A stretch of DNA of 64,000 nucleotides from Elmis aenea (Eukaryota > Arthropoda > Insecta > Coleoptera > Elmidae), in contig OX393577.1 in assembly GCA_947652605.1 (NCBI GenBank), positions 61,838,108-61,902,107 of the forward strand, written 5' to 3'. A program made the translations under genes and the position numbers. Below are positions 46,970-57,631 of this stretch, in pieces. The stretch's first letter is position 1. Each line of letters starts with the position of its first letter. The notes under the pieces were generated by a model that saw only the letters and a list, made by a program, of their open reading frames with translations, was not told the origin of the DNA and made no database searches.

Positions 46970-47933
46970 TTTTACGACTAACAGGCCTTTAAAACTTTTA
47001 GATTGTTGATCGGTTGTCATGGAAACAACATAAACTACAATGACCGGCCAACCTGATTTATAATGGTTATTGTTTAAAACGTATTTTTTGAAATTTGACA
47101 ATAAAAGAAAAAGTAAAATACCATGTGTGATACATCAATGGATTTAGAAAAATAAATGCTATTTGATAATGTAAATAGCAAAACTTGCGCCCATAAGCAA
47201 AAACAAAGTTGGTTGTCATAAAACAAAAACGAATCGATCTAAGAAAAATTTGTGACTACCATCCGAATCGGCTTAAAAAGTTGCTTCGGCAATGTTTTTA
47301 CACATTTGAAATATTTCATACTCCAAAGGAGTTATAGACGATTTTCAAAAATCGTATTTTCCAGTTTTTCCTAATTTTCTCGGACACCGTTTGAGATATT
47401 TCCAATTTCTCTTTGGATTATTAATGAGCACCAAATTTAGCAACTTTGCCAAATTTAAACCTATACTCTAGCTATTATAATAAGCGAGAACCCCATGCTT
47501 AAACTCGAATTTCAAACACCCTGTATACATAATCTATTTATTTATTTTCTTCCACCAAGCTAACTAATAATTGTTTTTCCTCCATGGTATAATTTATTCT
47601 TTTTTTTTCGCCATTTCAACACAAAATAAAATAATAAACACCGAACTGTAACTTTATATGTGACTAACAGCTGATAGCAACAACAAGATGTCATAGGGAG
47701 CCGTTTTAACAGCTGTGATGTAAATGGCCAATGAAAATTAGCCATTTCATTCTGCCGTTAATATGTGGCGACTTCTTGCAACATTGCCAAACCGAGTTCT
47801 AACTTAGCTGAGATGTCTAACAGATTCCGGAATATGTTTTCTGTGCAACGCATTGGTATCTTGAGACGGTCTTAAATATAAGGCGGGCTTATATAAGTTC
47901 GATCTTGAGATGTGTCGGAGAAACCGGGCATTA

Positions 47934-49128
47934 GAAACATGATTTTGGTTAAGACCATTACATTTGAAAAATTCATAAGCTTCGAAGATGCCAAAATAGA
48001 TTATTAACCCATGACAAAATACACAAAAGTAGAAGGGAAATACTGAATTATTTATAATACTATGGTTTAAGATTGCAGTTTAATCACTGCATAGTTAATT
48101 TATAAGATATTACCCTGATTAACTCGCTATTAACAAACATATAGCATCAGCGTTCGCCGTAAAATTGTTTAATTACTGTTAATTTCAGCTTTAAACCAGT
48201 TCAAGTAATAAACTTTGTTAGTCGCGCATAGCTTAACATACTTTTTTTTTTTACAAATAGTTAACATAGTAAATGATATCTTCAACGCATCGTTCACTGA
48301 GATATATAGCTTGCCGGACTCTTAACGGTTAATATATTGCAGAGTGATGAAATTAGTTTATTATAATTAGATACCGTTAACGGAATATCGTTTTAAGTGA
48401 ACTAGTAAAATGAATAGACCAAAGACGATGACTTCCTATTATCAATTTTATTAATAGCGTAACAGAAAGTTACTGTTCATTATTATTTTTTACGCAATAA
48501 TATTAAAAGCTTTATCAAATAAACGTTTTTCTACTCATAACTACCTTCAAAGGTTTGCGTATTCAATTTATTATATTTTAATCGATTGATCTTGTAAATC
48601 TATTTCAGTTTGTATGTTGGAACTTTGTTTCGCCATAAGTCGTTCGTATAGGCATGTGGCTGTGTTCTTTGCGAATGCAAAGATAACTTATTCTAATTGC
48701 TTCTCCCAAACCTGTAATCTTGCTATTAAATGGATTGTTTATTATCTGGATCGTTCGACATCTTGAGCAAAACAGACGACCGAAGTTCTATCAAGCACTT
48801 GATATAACTTTGTCAACAACGTATGGATGGGAGAGGCTTGCTGGTTAGAATTAATAATACGGTATACATGAATTATCTAATATTTTAGACTACGTTTTGG
48901 AAACACTGCACTTTTTAATGAAAGTCGTTTAAAATCTCGTGATTAAATATTGCTGACTTTTTTAAAGATGTGTTAAACATATACTTACTCATGCTTAAAA
49001 ATATATATTTAGGAAAAGAAAAATTATTCATAAAAATACGGGGGATATTGAAAACTGTCGAAAACTTAAAGCGAATATATTTTTGTCGAATGATGTTTTA
49101 AAAATATAGCTTGTAATTTTTAAAAGAT
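47934..49128. other. AT-rich spacer between Harbinger copies
   Basis: No motif or repeat recognised; it does not match other parts of the window. Confidence 0.4.
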
Positions 49129-49348
49129 TAATGCCCGGTTTCTCCGACACATCTCAAGATCGAACTTATATAAGCCCGCCTTATATTTAAGACCGTCTCA
49201 AGATACCAATGCGTTGCACAGAAAACATATTCCGGAATCTGTTAGACATCTCAGCTAAGTTAGAACTCGGTTTGGCAACGTTGCAAGAAGTCGGCACATT
49301 TTAGCGGCAGATTAAAATGGCTAATTTTCATTGGCCATTTACATCACA

Positions 49349-49873
49349 GATGGTATTTTACTTTTTCTTTTATTGTCAAATTTCAAAAAATACGTTTTAA
49401 ACAATGACCATTATAAATCAGGTTGGCCGGTCATTGTAGTTTATGTTGTTTCCATGACAACCGATCAACAATCTAAAAGTTTTAAAGGCCTGTTAGTCGT
49501 AAAAATGAACTTTAATAACGAAGAAAAACGCGATATGCTGCCCATCACAAAAAACAAAGTTGGTTGTCTAAAACAAAAACGAATCGACCTAGGAAAAATT
49601 TGTGACCACCATCCGATTCGGCTTAAAAAGTTGCTTGGGCAACTTTTTTACACATTTAAAATATTTCAAACTCCAAAGGAGTTATAAACGATTTTTAAAA
49701 ATCGTATTTTCCAGTTTTCCCTAATTTTCTCGGATACTGTTTGAGATATTTCCAATTTCTCTTTGGATTATTAATGAGCACCGAATTTAGCAACTTTGCC
49801 AATATTAAATCTATACTCTCGCTATTATAATACGCGACATCCCCATGCTTAAACTCGAATTTCAAACACCCTG
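49349..49873. mobile_element. Partial CAGGGTG foldback inside Harbinger copy 2
   Basis: Ends CAAACACCCTG at 49873 next to TATA and matches 46658-47115 of copy 1 (reverse orientation). Only one arm and part of the centre remain. The transposase-like start MNFNNEEKRDMLPI is at 49505 on the plus strand. Confidence 0.8.
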
Positions 49874-50034
49874 TATACTCCAATTGAGGCTCAATTTGAT
49901 CTAAGATCACAATAACTGTCTCTTTTGTGAGGCGAAAACGCATAAAAAAACGATCGTATTCGAAATCCGTAAATGGATTTGCGCGAACAAATCGCTTTCG
50001 AGGAATTACAGGGTCGTACAAGTCATCATATTTA
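49874..50034 (-). pseudogene. PIF/Harbinger transposase N-terminus, copy 2
   Basis: The minus strand reads YDPVIPRKRFVRANPFTDFE, then YDRFFMRFRLTKETVIVILD and QIEPQLEY, in one frame. It then runs into the foldback, so the apparent 108-codon ORF is part transposase and part foldback arm. A 13-nt deletion relative to copy 1 removes part of the acidic start. No DDE domain. Confidence 0.8.
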
Positions 50035-50279
50035 TAAAGTTAATATTCATATTTAAACTTAAACTACAATTTAAACGTTTGTTTAACTACAAAAAAAGCA
50101 AATACAAGATAATTTTAGGTTATGTACTCCAGCTCAAGTTCTAGTAAACAGCGACTCAAGATGTGAGCTCAGCTCAAGTCGAATATGTTCTTAAAATTGC
50201 TTGGTGCAACAATTTATACCGTTAAGGCGAACTTAAGATTCAGCTAGATCTTAAGATGTGTCGGAGAAACCGGGCATAA

Positions 50280-51300
50280 GTTATTAGGCCATGCAAAGTT
50301 TGTAGATGACTAACAGCTAATACGATTAAATCAATCAAATTATAACCAATTTTTTGATCTCAAGGGTAAAAATGTTGTGGATTAGTAACAATAAATAAGT
50401 TCATGATTTTTCTACATTTAAAAAAATTTTCTTTTTATGATAAATAGTGAAGTGACTTAATTAGTTATTAGAAGACTTTGATAAACTCACATTGATAAAA
50501 ATTAGCATACTAGCAACTAGGTTAATTTAAATATAAGTTAAAACAAGAACAACTTATTAGGTGAAAATATTTTTCGCACTACTATTATATTTACGTTTTA
50601 CATTATTATCAGCATAGTTTTTTTATCATTCACTAAACCAAAGGTACTGATTACTTTGTACATCCTAGCTTCTGTATTAACAATTCTTTTAAAAAGCCAC
50701 TTTTGAATAATCTTGTTTTGCTTCTGCTCTAAAAATTTAATTATGTATCATGTACTAAAAAATTTCAACAGCGTTTAAATTAATTATTTCAGCTAGGGAG
50801 CCTCAATTGTAAAAAAAAATTAATAATACAGTTTGAGAATATTATATGTCGCAAAACTTTTTAAAATTGTTATTCAACTTACGCTATCAATTACTAACTG
50901 TACTATATTTACATCATTAACAGTTCATTAAAAAATTATAATTACTTTTTACAACTTTGTTTCGTAACAGCCGTTTTACATTGGCCGTATTAATTGATCT
51001 ACTGTTGTAGTATTTTTTTATAAATGTTTTACCCAAAACGTTATAAATTATGTGACAAAGACTTAAAGTGCTTTAAGTTATATATCTAAAAATATAGAAT
51101 ACCATGTTAAATATAAAACAAAATGCAATAACTTAAAAAAAAATTAGAAATATACAAAAAAAAATAAAATTTCTGTAAAAATATTCGAAGAATTTTGCAG
51201 TTGTACAATTGTTATAGTTTTCGTTGTTTAAAATAAATAAAACCTTTGATGTATCTAATTAGAGCAGCGTATGAAAAATAAAATGATGCATAAGAAAGTA
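50280..51300. other. AT-rich stretch, nothing recognised
   Basis: Only homopolymer-rich DNA and chance ORFs. Confidence 0.4.
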
Positions 51301-51590
51301 TAAGGGGTATCCATAAGTGATGTCGCTTTTTGATGCTTAAACATTTTATTGTATTTAATATTTATTCCAAACCAATCTACAAAATAATTCCCATGATTAT
51401 TGATCATCTTCTTCCACCTCTCTGGTAGACTTTCAATACCTTTCTTGTAAAATGAGGATGGTTTTGTGGTGAAATACTTTTCGAGTGCAGTTTTGATGGT
51501 CGGCTGCGGTGAAAAAAAATTTCCCACAAAGAAAATTCTTCATTGATCTGAAGAGGATATCCTATGTTTGTGTGTCGTCCAGAAAGCGTC
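51301..51590 (-). pseudogene. mariner transposase C-terminus with 3' terminal repeat
   Basis: The minus strand reads LFRSMKNFLCGKFF, then after a frameshift TIKTALEKYFTTKPSSFYKK and GIESLPERWKKMINNHGNYF. This is the end of a mariner transposase (xxAxxxFFxxKxxxFYxxGIxxLxxRWxKCIxxxGDYF). It is followed by a 3' terminal-repeat-like end with AAAAAGCGACATCACTTATG and ATACCCCTTA next to TA at 51299-51300. The DDD catalytic region is missing because the copy is cut at about 51590. Confidence 0.8.
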
Positions 51591-51659
51591 TGAACATTTT
51601 CTAGTTTGTTTCTTACTGGTAAAAGATGGAGGTTTTTGCTAAGGTAATAGTAGTCTGCC

Positions 51660-52013
51660 GAATGTTATTATGATGACAAGAGTAGACATCAGAGCAGCCA
51701 CAGGACACTGTGGGCTAAACAAACACTTCAACATAATAGGGCTCTGAGAGTCCGATATATGCAGAGGATGTGGTGAAGAAGAAGAAACTTTTCTTCGCGT
51801 AAAATGCCAGGATGAAGGATTCACACCCTATCGGCGTTGACTTCTAGTGATAGAAAAAGCCAACCAAGAAGAATTGAGAAAAACACTCTTAAAGAAAATC
51901 CTGGAGTTTTTCAAAAACACAGAACTTCTTTAGGGGACCATTACCAGAGGGTAAAATACACCAATAGGTCGCAGTACAGGGGACCACCCACGCGAAAATA
52001 ATAATAATAATGA
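51660..52013 (+). pseudogene. RNase-H LINE 3' end, (AAT)n tail
   Basis: Same family as 16745-17720. It reads DIRAATG, GHCGLNKHFNIIGL, a stop, ICRGCGEEEETFLRVKCQ, EKANQEELRKTLLKKILEFF and ends KNTELL. A 15-nt deletion removes LVTGH or equivalent, and the second Cys-His part of the knuckle is altered (HVICQC to RVKCQD). It ends in AATAATAATAATAATGATG, the short-repeat tail. Confidence 0.85.
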
Positions 52014-52190
52014 TGAGTGAATTGTCAGACCACAGATCCAAGCATGATTCAGCTTTAAGATGATTGTTAGGAATTCCTTTCACTACACAAAAGTCAATTA
52101 AGTTTGAGATTTTCCTATTGTCTGTTGGCCCAAATGTTGATGTGGAAAAATGATATAGGTTGTGCGCTTCTATGGTTTGTAGAAGCTAAT
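52014..52190 (-). pseudogene. Jockey endonuclease fragment
   Basis: The minus strand reads FGPTDNRKISNLIDFCVVK and GIPNNHLKAESCLDLWSDNS. This fits the C-terminal part of the Jockey APE endonuclease (YWPTDxxKIPDLIDFxVxKGI, then ESSLDLSSDHSP). His of SDHSP is Asn here. It is truncated exactly where the plus-strand LINE tail begins, so that LINE inserted into it. Confidence 0.75.
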
Positions 52191-53458
52191 TCCCTTTTGA
52201 AGTAATTAAAATTCACCACCAAATCTTGCAACCGATTTCGTAGCTCTTAAGATAAGCAATATTTCTATGTTAAGCAGAATATTTGGGATACCCTGTCTAT
52301 AATTTCATCTCCATTGCTTTCATACAACTATCCACCACGTCTAAGAACCGATCAAGACGTCACATGAACGGTTTTGACGTCTCTTGATAAACTATCGAAG
52401 TGTGTGTAGCAAGTTATGATAAGCCGATGCACTCTAGAATATTTTTTGTTCTTATTTTTAGTCAATAAAAGTTGTATTAACGGACGCGGAACTCCGTAAA
52501 TTGCAAAAACGTAATCAAGTTCGTTATTGCCCTCATCAGATGTAATAGTTTCCATACAATCCAAGCTGGAATAGTTGGAATACAGACTCAATAAATGAAG
52601 CAGTAAATACAATTTATGACGGGTTTAATTTTGCTAGTCCACTGTGTGTTTGTTTTCTAGTAGTTATACGCAATTATTAGTAATGAAACGCACGGCAGTT
52701 TCTTTGAGTCGCCGATATGGGGTCTTAGTCAGCTTGGATTACTATTCGAGTTTGCGCTGTGTACGTAATTGCATAAAAGTTGATCACTTTTAACGTGAAG
52801 ACAGCTCCATTTATTTTTCAACACATTTTTTGTTGCGTCTTAACGAAGCAATAAAATAATATAATTATTATGATAGACGGTGCTGATATGAGTAGGTTTT
52901 CATGAAGATTTATTTTAAATCACGTATCAAATTTAATTAATTGTCTAGCAGAAATGTTTTACAAAAGGATAAGAAATTTGTCAGTAAAGTAAGCACAAAA
53001 AATATTTAATAAGTGAATTTACTTAACTTAAAGACTGTTTTTAATTTATTTTATGCATATTGAAAAAAAAATACTTCACTTTTAAATACGGTACATGTAA
53101 CAATATTTATTGTCCATAAAGTTATATCGAAACATTGTATAATTAGTATCATAACTGCTATAATACACTAATCAAACGTTTCCACCAACTAAAGCACAAT
53201 TACTAAACAAACTTTGTTAAATACAGCAGTCGTACACACTTTAAATTATTACATTTTCCTGAGCGCATTTGAAGCACCAATATTTTTAGTTTAATTAGTA
53301 ATTAGTTTGAGAGATTGTGCGCTTTTTCCTTAATCATAAGTAAACACACAAAAAAATCACCAACTATTAAAACAAACTTGAGTGAGTTCTGATTTAAATT
53401 TCGATACTTGAAGTGGTGCAATTATAATTAATATAATAACTGGAATACGACTTATTCT
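52191..53458. other. AT-rich stretch, nothing firm
   Basis: The minus ORF 52612-52352 (contains MYLLLHLLSLYSNYSSLD) has no recognised domain. A right-type CAGGGTA end (GGGATACCCTG) is at about 52285-52295 without a partner. Confidence 0.35.
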
Positions 53459-55288
53459 CAGTGGCGGAGTTGGAGTTTGAGCCGCCCGAGGGGGTCTCTG
53501 AGTTTTAAGCTCTATTTCAATAATTTAGATAATAAATGTTGAAATAATGCATTAGCAATTTACAACAAGTTAGGCGTAAAAAGACCAACAACAAAGAACA
53601 ATCGTCTTTGTTGTTAAAAATAAGCCAGAACATTAGGTAAGCGCACATTGATACTCTATTTAAAAAAAAAGATCCATTTTAATAAATATTCAATTTTATA
53701 GAGGAAGTAGGCCGTGACGTTGTTTCACATAAAATACCCAAAAAACTCCGCAATTAACATTGGAACTACGATAAAATTTCAATAAAGGACCCAAACTTGT
53801 GTAAAAATATCAACTGGAAATTGCAAGTAATAGCATGACACTTTGATTCAAGTCAGTATGCAAATACAAGGTTGTCATTCAAGCGAATCTTGTGTAACAC
53901 CAGTCAATCCATTAAAAAAGTATCAAAATTTTGGTTGAAAAAGTTTCAACACTAGTGGACGTTTTTACAATTATGGCGTCCTCAAACAAAAATCGTCGGT
54001 CATCCGATAATGCACCAATTATATAACAGTACTATTTAGTTTTATCAAAGATGTGAATGCTATGTACTCAAAATTGGATATGGAATTAACAATTGCACAA
54101 TGAACATCTTCGATAATGTGTTTCTTAGAAGTAAAATCAGAAACATTACAATCAGGAGCCTGAATTGCTGTAAATATTTTGAATAATGCACAATCTGACG
54201 ACGACTGTAACTAATTCTTAACAGTTATAAATTTACCTTTTCGATATGCTGCAAATTAGATTAAATTGCGGATTCCAAGGAAATCTCAAGAGTATAAAAA
54301 ACCCTTGAAGTCCAGTTAAATAAAGGCTTGCAATCGTCAAAGTTGTAGAATGTAGTAAGATTATGAATATTATAAAAAATATTGGTATAAATACTAAATA
54401 AAAAATATATTTACGAGATGAATTTGTTTCTATTTTTAAACTCCGAGAAGTATAAATATACAAAATGTAAGTAAACAAAAATGAACTGGTATTTATTAGC
54501 AGAACTTGTATAATTTCAGTTTTCTTTTTATGTTATTTCTTTGAACTAATAGCTTAAAGCGTCTGCTGCAAAGTTGTAATCGGTTTAAGATGCTTTTGCA
54601 CTTTAAGATGTGTCTATGGAGAATGTATTTCACAGAATAAGCAATTAAAAATAAATTTAGATAACAAAATGAATATAAAACTATGCACTGTTAAATTATA
54701 AATTATAGCAAAAATATTTATTCGCAGTATATTTTAAGCTGCCAATTTGATTTTTATCGGTATAATAATTGATTTTATTATTATTTAAACTGTTCGGGTC
54801 TATTAAGAACTACAATATCTGCAACAATTTTGTTAAGAAAAAGAGCTTTGGAATTTTTTGTAACATATTTAGATTACCGCGAACTGTTTTTAATATGCTA
54901 TTTGATTATAGAGAAACCAAATCGCTGTAGCCAATTAAACTTTAACATTTTATACTTAAAACATGTTTTTGCTGGTTTGCTATATTCTTATTGTTAGTAT
55001 CTTATTTTAAAAACGTTGATTATTTTTATCCATTGGTTTCATTTATGCTGAGTTTATACGTTTAGGGAAGTATTTTTGGTCAAAAAAATCTCGTGTAGGT
55101 ACTTGGTAAGACAAGCAATTTTCATTTAGCAAACATGCCCAACATCATATTAACTCGCCTGTTTTCGGTTTTCGAATTTGCTTCCAAATATTCATAATTA
55201 AACGCTTTAATTTGGCGTTTCTTTAACAAAAATCGCGTCTTTTATAACATTTAGATACATATCTAAAGTTCGTGGTAATTTATTAATA
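53459..55288. other. Possible hAT-like left end, then unassigned DNA
   Basis: CAGTGGCGGAGTTGGAG followed by GAGCCGCCCGAGGGGG at 53459 has the look of a hAT terminus, but I found no matching right end or 8-bp duplication. The rest is AT-rich with no recognisable coding. Confidence 0.3.
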
Positions 55289-55949
55289 CAGGGTGTTTCT
55301 TAAATATTGCAAAAAGATTCAGGAGGGATTCCTTATCGAAAATTATGGCGTACTTTTCCTTTCGGAGTTGCACCCCCTTAAAGGGGAACGGTAAAATTAG
55401 GTAGAATAATATTTGGTAGATGTTTTGTACTTATTAAAAGGTTTTCCATAGTATGATTTTCAATCTCCCACCTTCACAGGGGGCTGAAAAGTGCGACCCC
55501 TTTTGGTTGAACATAAACAAACCATGGTAACCACCAAAATGAATCGTTTTATATTGGAATATGAATGGTGCATGTTTACTTATTTTATTTTTTACTCAAA
55601 CACTGTAATTTTTATAGGAAAAAAAATTAAAATTGCAAATTTTCAAGTAGCCAAAAAGTTCTGATTAAAAAACCAACCGGGATCGCACTTTTCAGCCCTC
55701 TGTGAAGGTGGGAGATGATTGAATATACTATTATGGGAAACCTTTTAATAATTACAAAACATCTACCAAATATCATTTCCCTACATTTATCCATATTTGA
55801 GAAAAAATAAAAACCTAATTTTACCGCTCCCCATTAGGGAGGTGTAACTCCGAAAGGAGACGTCTAAGGAAAAAATATAAAAGTCCCCCCTTAATTTTTG
55901 ATAAGGAATCACCTCTTTAATTTTTTCGCAATATTTAAGAAACACCCTG
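55289..55949. mobile_element. 661-bp TA/CAGGGTG foldback
   Basis: CAGGGTGTTTCTTAAATATT / AATATTTAAGAAACACCCTG with TA on both sides. Arms of about 200 bp mirror through CCTTATC, CTTTCGGAGTTGCACC, ACATCTACCAAATA and CTCCCACCTTCACAG. The centre is non-coding. Confidence 0.9.
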
Positions 55950-56103
55950 TATATTTTAGCATGTACGACTTGCAATAGGTACTGAAAATTTGGGAAAAAT
56001 AATATTTATGGCATGTTTTCAAACCTACATGGAATTTATTTATACATCCAATATTTGACTGCTACAGTAATTTTACTTGAATTGTTTAAAAATGATCAGT
56101 AGT

Positions 56104-56230
56104 AATATAACAAGTGCATTGAAAATTATCGATAATTTTTGGTAAATATGCCCGAATGCAAGTTGCTTCAACTTGCATGAGTGAAGATTTGTCAAAAATT
56201 ATAGATTATTTGCAATGCACGAGTTATATT
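56104..56230. repeat. 127-bp near-complete hairpin
   Basis: AATATAAC at 56104-56111 pairs with GTTATATT at 56223-56230 and the pairing continues inward to the AGTTG-CTT-CAACT tip at 56162-56172. Shared blocks include GTGCATTG and ATAATTTTT. It may be a tiny foldback MITE; a hairpin RNA is possible but unproven. Confidence 0.65.
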
Positions 56231-56236
56231 TTGTCA

Positions 56237-56847
56237 GAAAATTTCCTTCACCTAACCTATCTGTCAAATTAAAATATTGTTTAATTTAGATAAATTAAAG
56301 TATACCTACTACTTACTGCGATTGTTATTATTAATAGATCATTTATAACTAATTTTTAATTCAAGAATTATATTTTAATAAAAATTAATGAACCAAATAG
56401 TATTTAGGTACATACATAATCTGTTATGTAAAATTTTACAAGTACTGTCAGAGTGGTGTGTCAGGGGTGTGGTTTAATCTATATTAAAGTAACGTTATTG
56501 GTCGCCGACATCTGTCAAAAAATTATCAAGACCAAAATACCTTATTCCCTCTCCAAATTTATATTTTCCACCAACCAAAAACTCAGATTTCTTAGAAACG
56601 ACCAATAAACGCATGAAAATCTGTTAATTGCGAAAAGTAAATTATCAGTGTATGATTATATTTATTGGCCGTTTAAAGGAAATCTGAGTTGTTATTGGTC
56701 GAAAACGCAAATTTGACAGCAGGATCAACTCCTGGCAGAGGAATGTAAAATTATTACCGTGTAATATTGCTCCTATTGGTAGTCTCTAAAAGATTTAAGA
56801 TTAGTGATTGGTTAAAAACGCAAATTTGACAGGTGAAGGGAATTTTC
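56237..56847. mobile_element. 610-bp element with short inverted ends
   Basis: GAAAATTTCCTTCACCT at the left and AGGTGAAGGGAATTTTC at the right are inverted, followed inward on both sides by GTCAAATT. Inside, ATTGGTCGAAAACGCAAATT (near 56695) and ATTGGTTAAAAACGCAAATT (near 56812) are direct repeats, and CCAAT-like motifs are frequent. Superfamily unknown. Confidence 0.5.
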
Positions 56848-57534
56848 AACAATATCTTAAATCATACAAAAGCCAGGGTGTCCCAAAAGCGACTGGGTAT
56901 CTGTTTTGGTGACTTTGAGTGTATTTTTTTTACAATTGTGTGTTACTTATCATACAAATTTATTTATTTATAACGTACAATATTTTTATAGGATTGTTTG
57001 TAATTTTTTAAATTTTTGTTCCAGGAACACTCACATGCACACATCTTTGATGATGAACTTGCAACAACAGGTTTATGCAGTAACATGTAGAATAAAAAGT
57101 ATAAGGAACCATATATTTAAAAAAAAATTATTGCAAAATATCGTGCATAATTTTTAAAAACATACCTACATTTGTATAATAATGGACATTCCATTGTATC
57201 ACAACAAAAATTTTCTAAAATGCACTTAAATTCAACAAACTTGACGGTCATTTTTAAGGCAACCTGTTTCAAGCATTTGTTTAAAGCTTTGGAGATTTGC
57301 AAAAAGTCGTCATCAGCATACCAGAACAAAAAAATCTACCAAAATGTGCAAATTATAAACATCTTGTTTAACTGTAGGTATGATATGGGTAATTTTAGTA
57401 CCTAAATAAAAAATGGGTTCTCATTATACTAATAAGAGTTGCCAAAGACGCTGACAAACAAACAAAAATTACTTTATTTATACAGAATATGGTATATAGT
57501 TTTGTAGCTCATTAATTGATTATTATGTCAGGAC
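56848..57534 (+). other. CAGGGTG end and a candidate terminal exon
   Basis: A CAGGGTGTCCCAAAAGCG terminus starts at 56874 (flanked by C, not TA). At 57025 an acceptor-like TTTTTGTTCCAG is followed by a 22-codon frame EHSHAHIFDDELATTGLCSN-M-stop and at once AATAAA (57091-57096). This could be the last exon of something or chance. Confidence 0.2.
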
Positions 57535-57631
57535 AGTATTTATGAAATTAGATTGTTACAGAAAGTAAAGGGGGCGCTAAAATATTTTATGAAAATTGGA
57601 GGTGGGGGTACAAAAAGCTTGAAAACCACTG
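57535..57631 (-). mobile_element. hAT-like terminus (solo end)
   Basis: On the minus strand CAGTGGTTTTCAAGCTTTTT at 57631 leads to a run of C residues, as in many hAT ends. No opposite end or duplication was found. Confidence 0.35.

Larger units (their letters stand above)
45798..47523. mobile_element. TA/CAGGGTG foldback inside Harbinger copy 1
   Basis: Ends CAGGGTGTTTGAAATTCGAG / CTCGAATTTCAAACACCCTG with TA at 45796-45797 and 47524-47525. Excluding the hAT insert it is about 920 bp. Arms mirror through AAGCATGGGG, GGCAAAGTTGCTAAATTTGG, CCAAAGAGAAATTGGAAATA and ATCGTATTTTCCAG. A partial copy sits at the same site of Harbinger copy 2. Confidence 0.85.
45377..47930 (+). mobile_element. PIF/Harbinger element copy 1, TSD TTA
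   Basis: Ends TGCCCGGTTTCTCCGACACA / TGTGTCGGAGAAACCGGGCA, about 29-bp inverted repeats. TTA flanks it at 45374-45376 and 47931-47933, the TWA duplication of PIF/Harbinger. It encodes a transposase N-terminus, then is filled by a foldback (45798-47523) that itself carries a hAT element (45856-46650). The catalytic part of the transposase is absent, so it was already internally deleted. Confidence 0.9.
49132..50276 (-). mobile_element. PIF/Harbinger element copy 2, TSD TAA
   Basis: Same TGCCCGG...CCGGGCA ends as copy 1, flanked by TAA at 49129-49131 and 50277-50279, in opposite orientation to copy 1. It carries the same transposase N-terminus and the same foldback at the same internal site. 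The foldback's distal arm and part of the Harbinger interior are deleted (junction near 49349). Confidence 0.9.

Noticed and set aside
49331..49687. 118-codon ORF, with a 104-codon match at 46787-47101
   Set aside because: The two are 98% alike only because they are the same foldback. The corresponding stretch in the opposite arm (about 47210-47335) differs mostly at amino-acid-changing sites, so there is no sign of selection. Only the short transposase-like start is meaningful.
49695..50021. 108-codon minus ORF as an intact gene
   Set aside because: Its first half is Harbinger transposase and the second half is foldback arm; the join is the insertion site.
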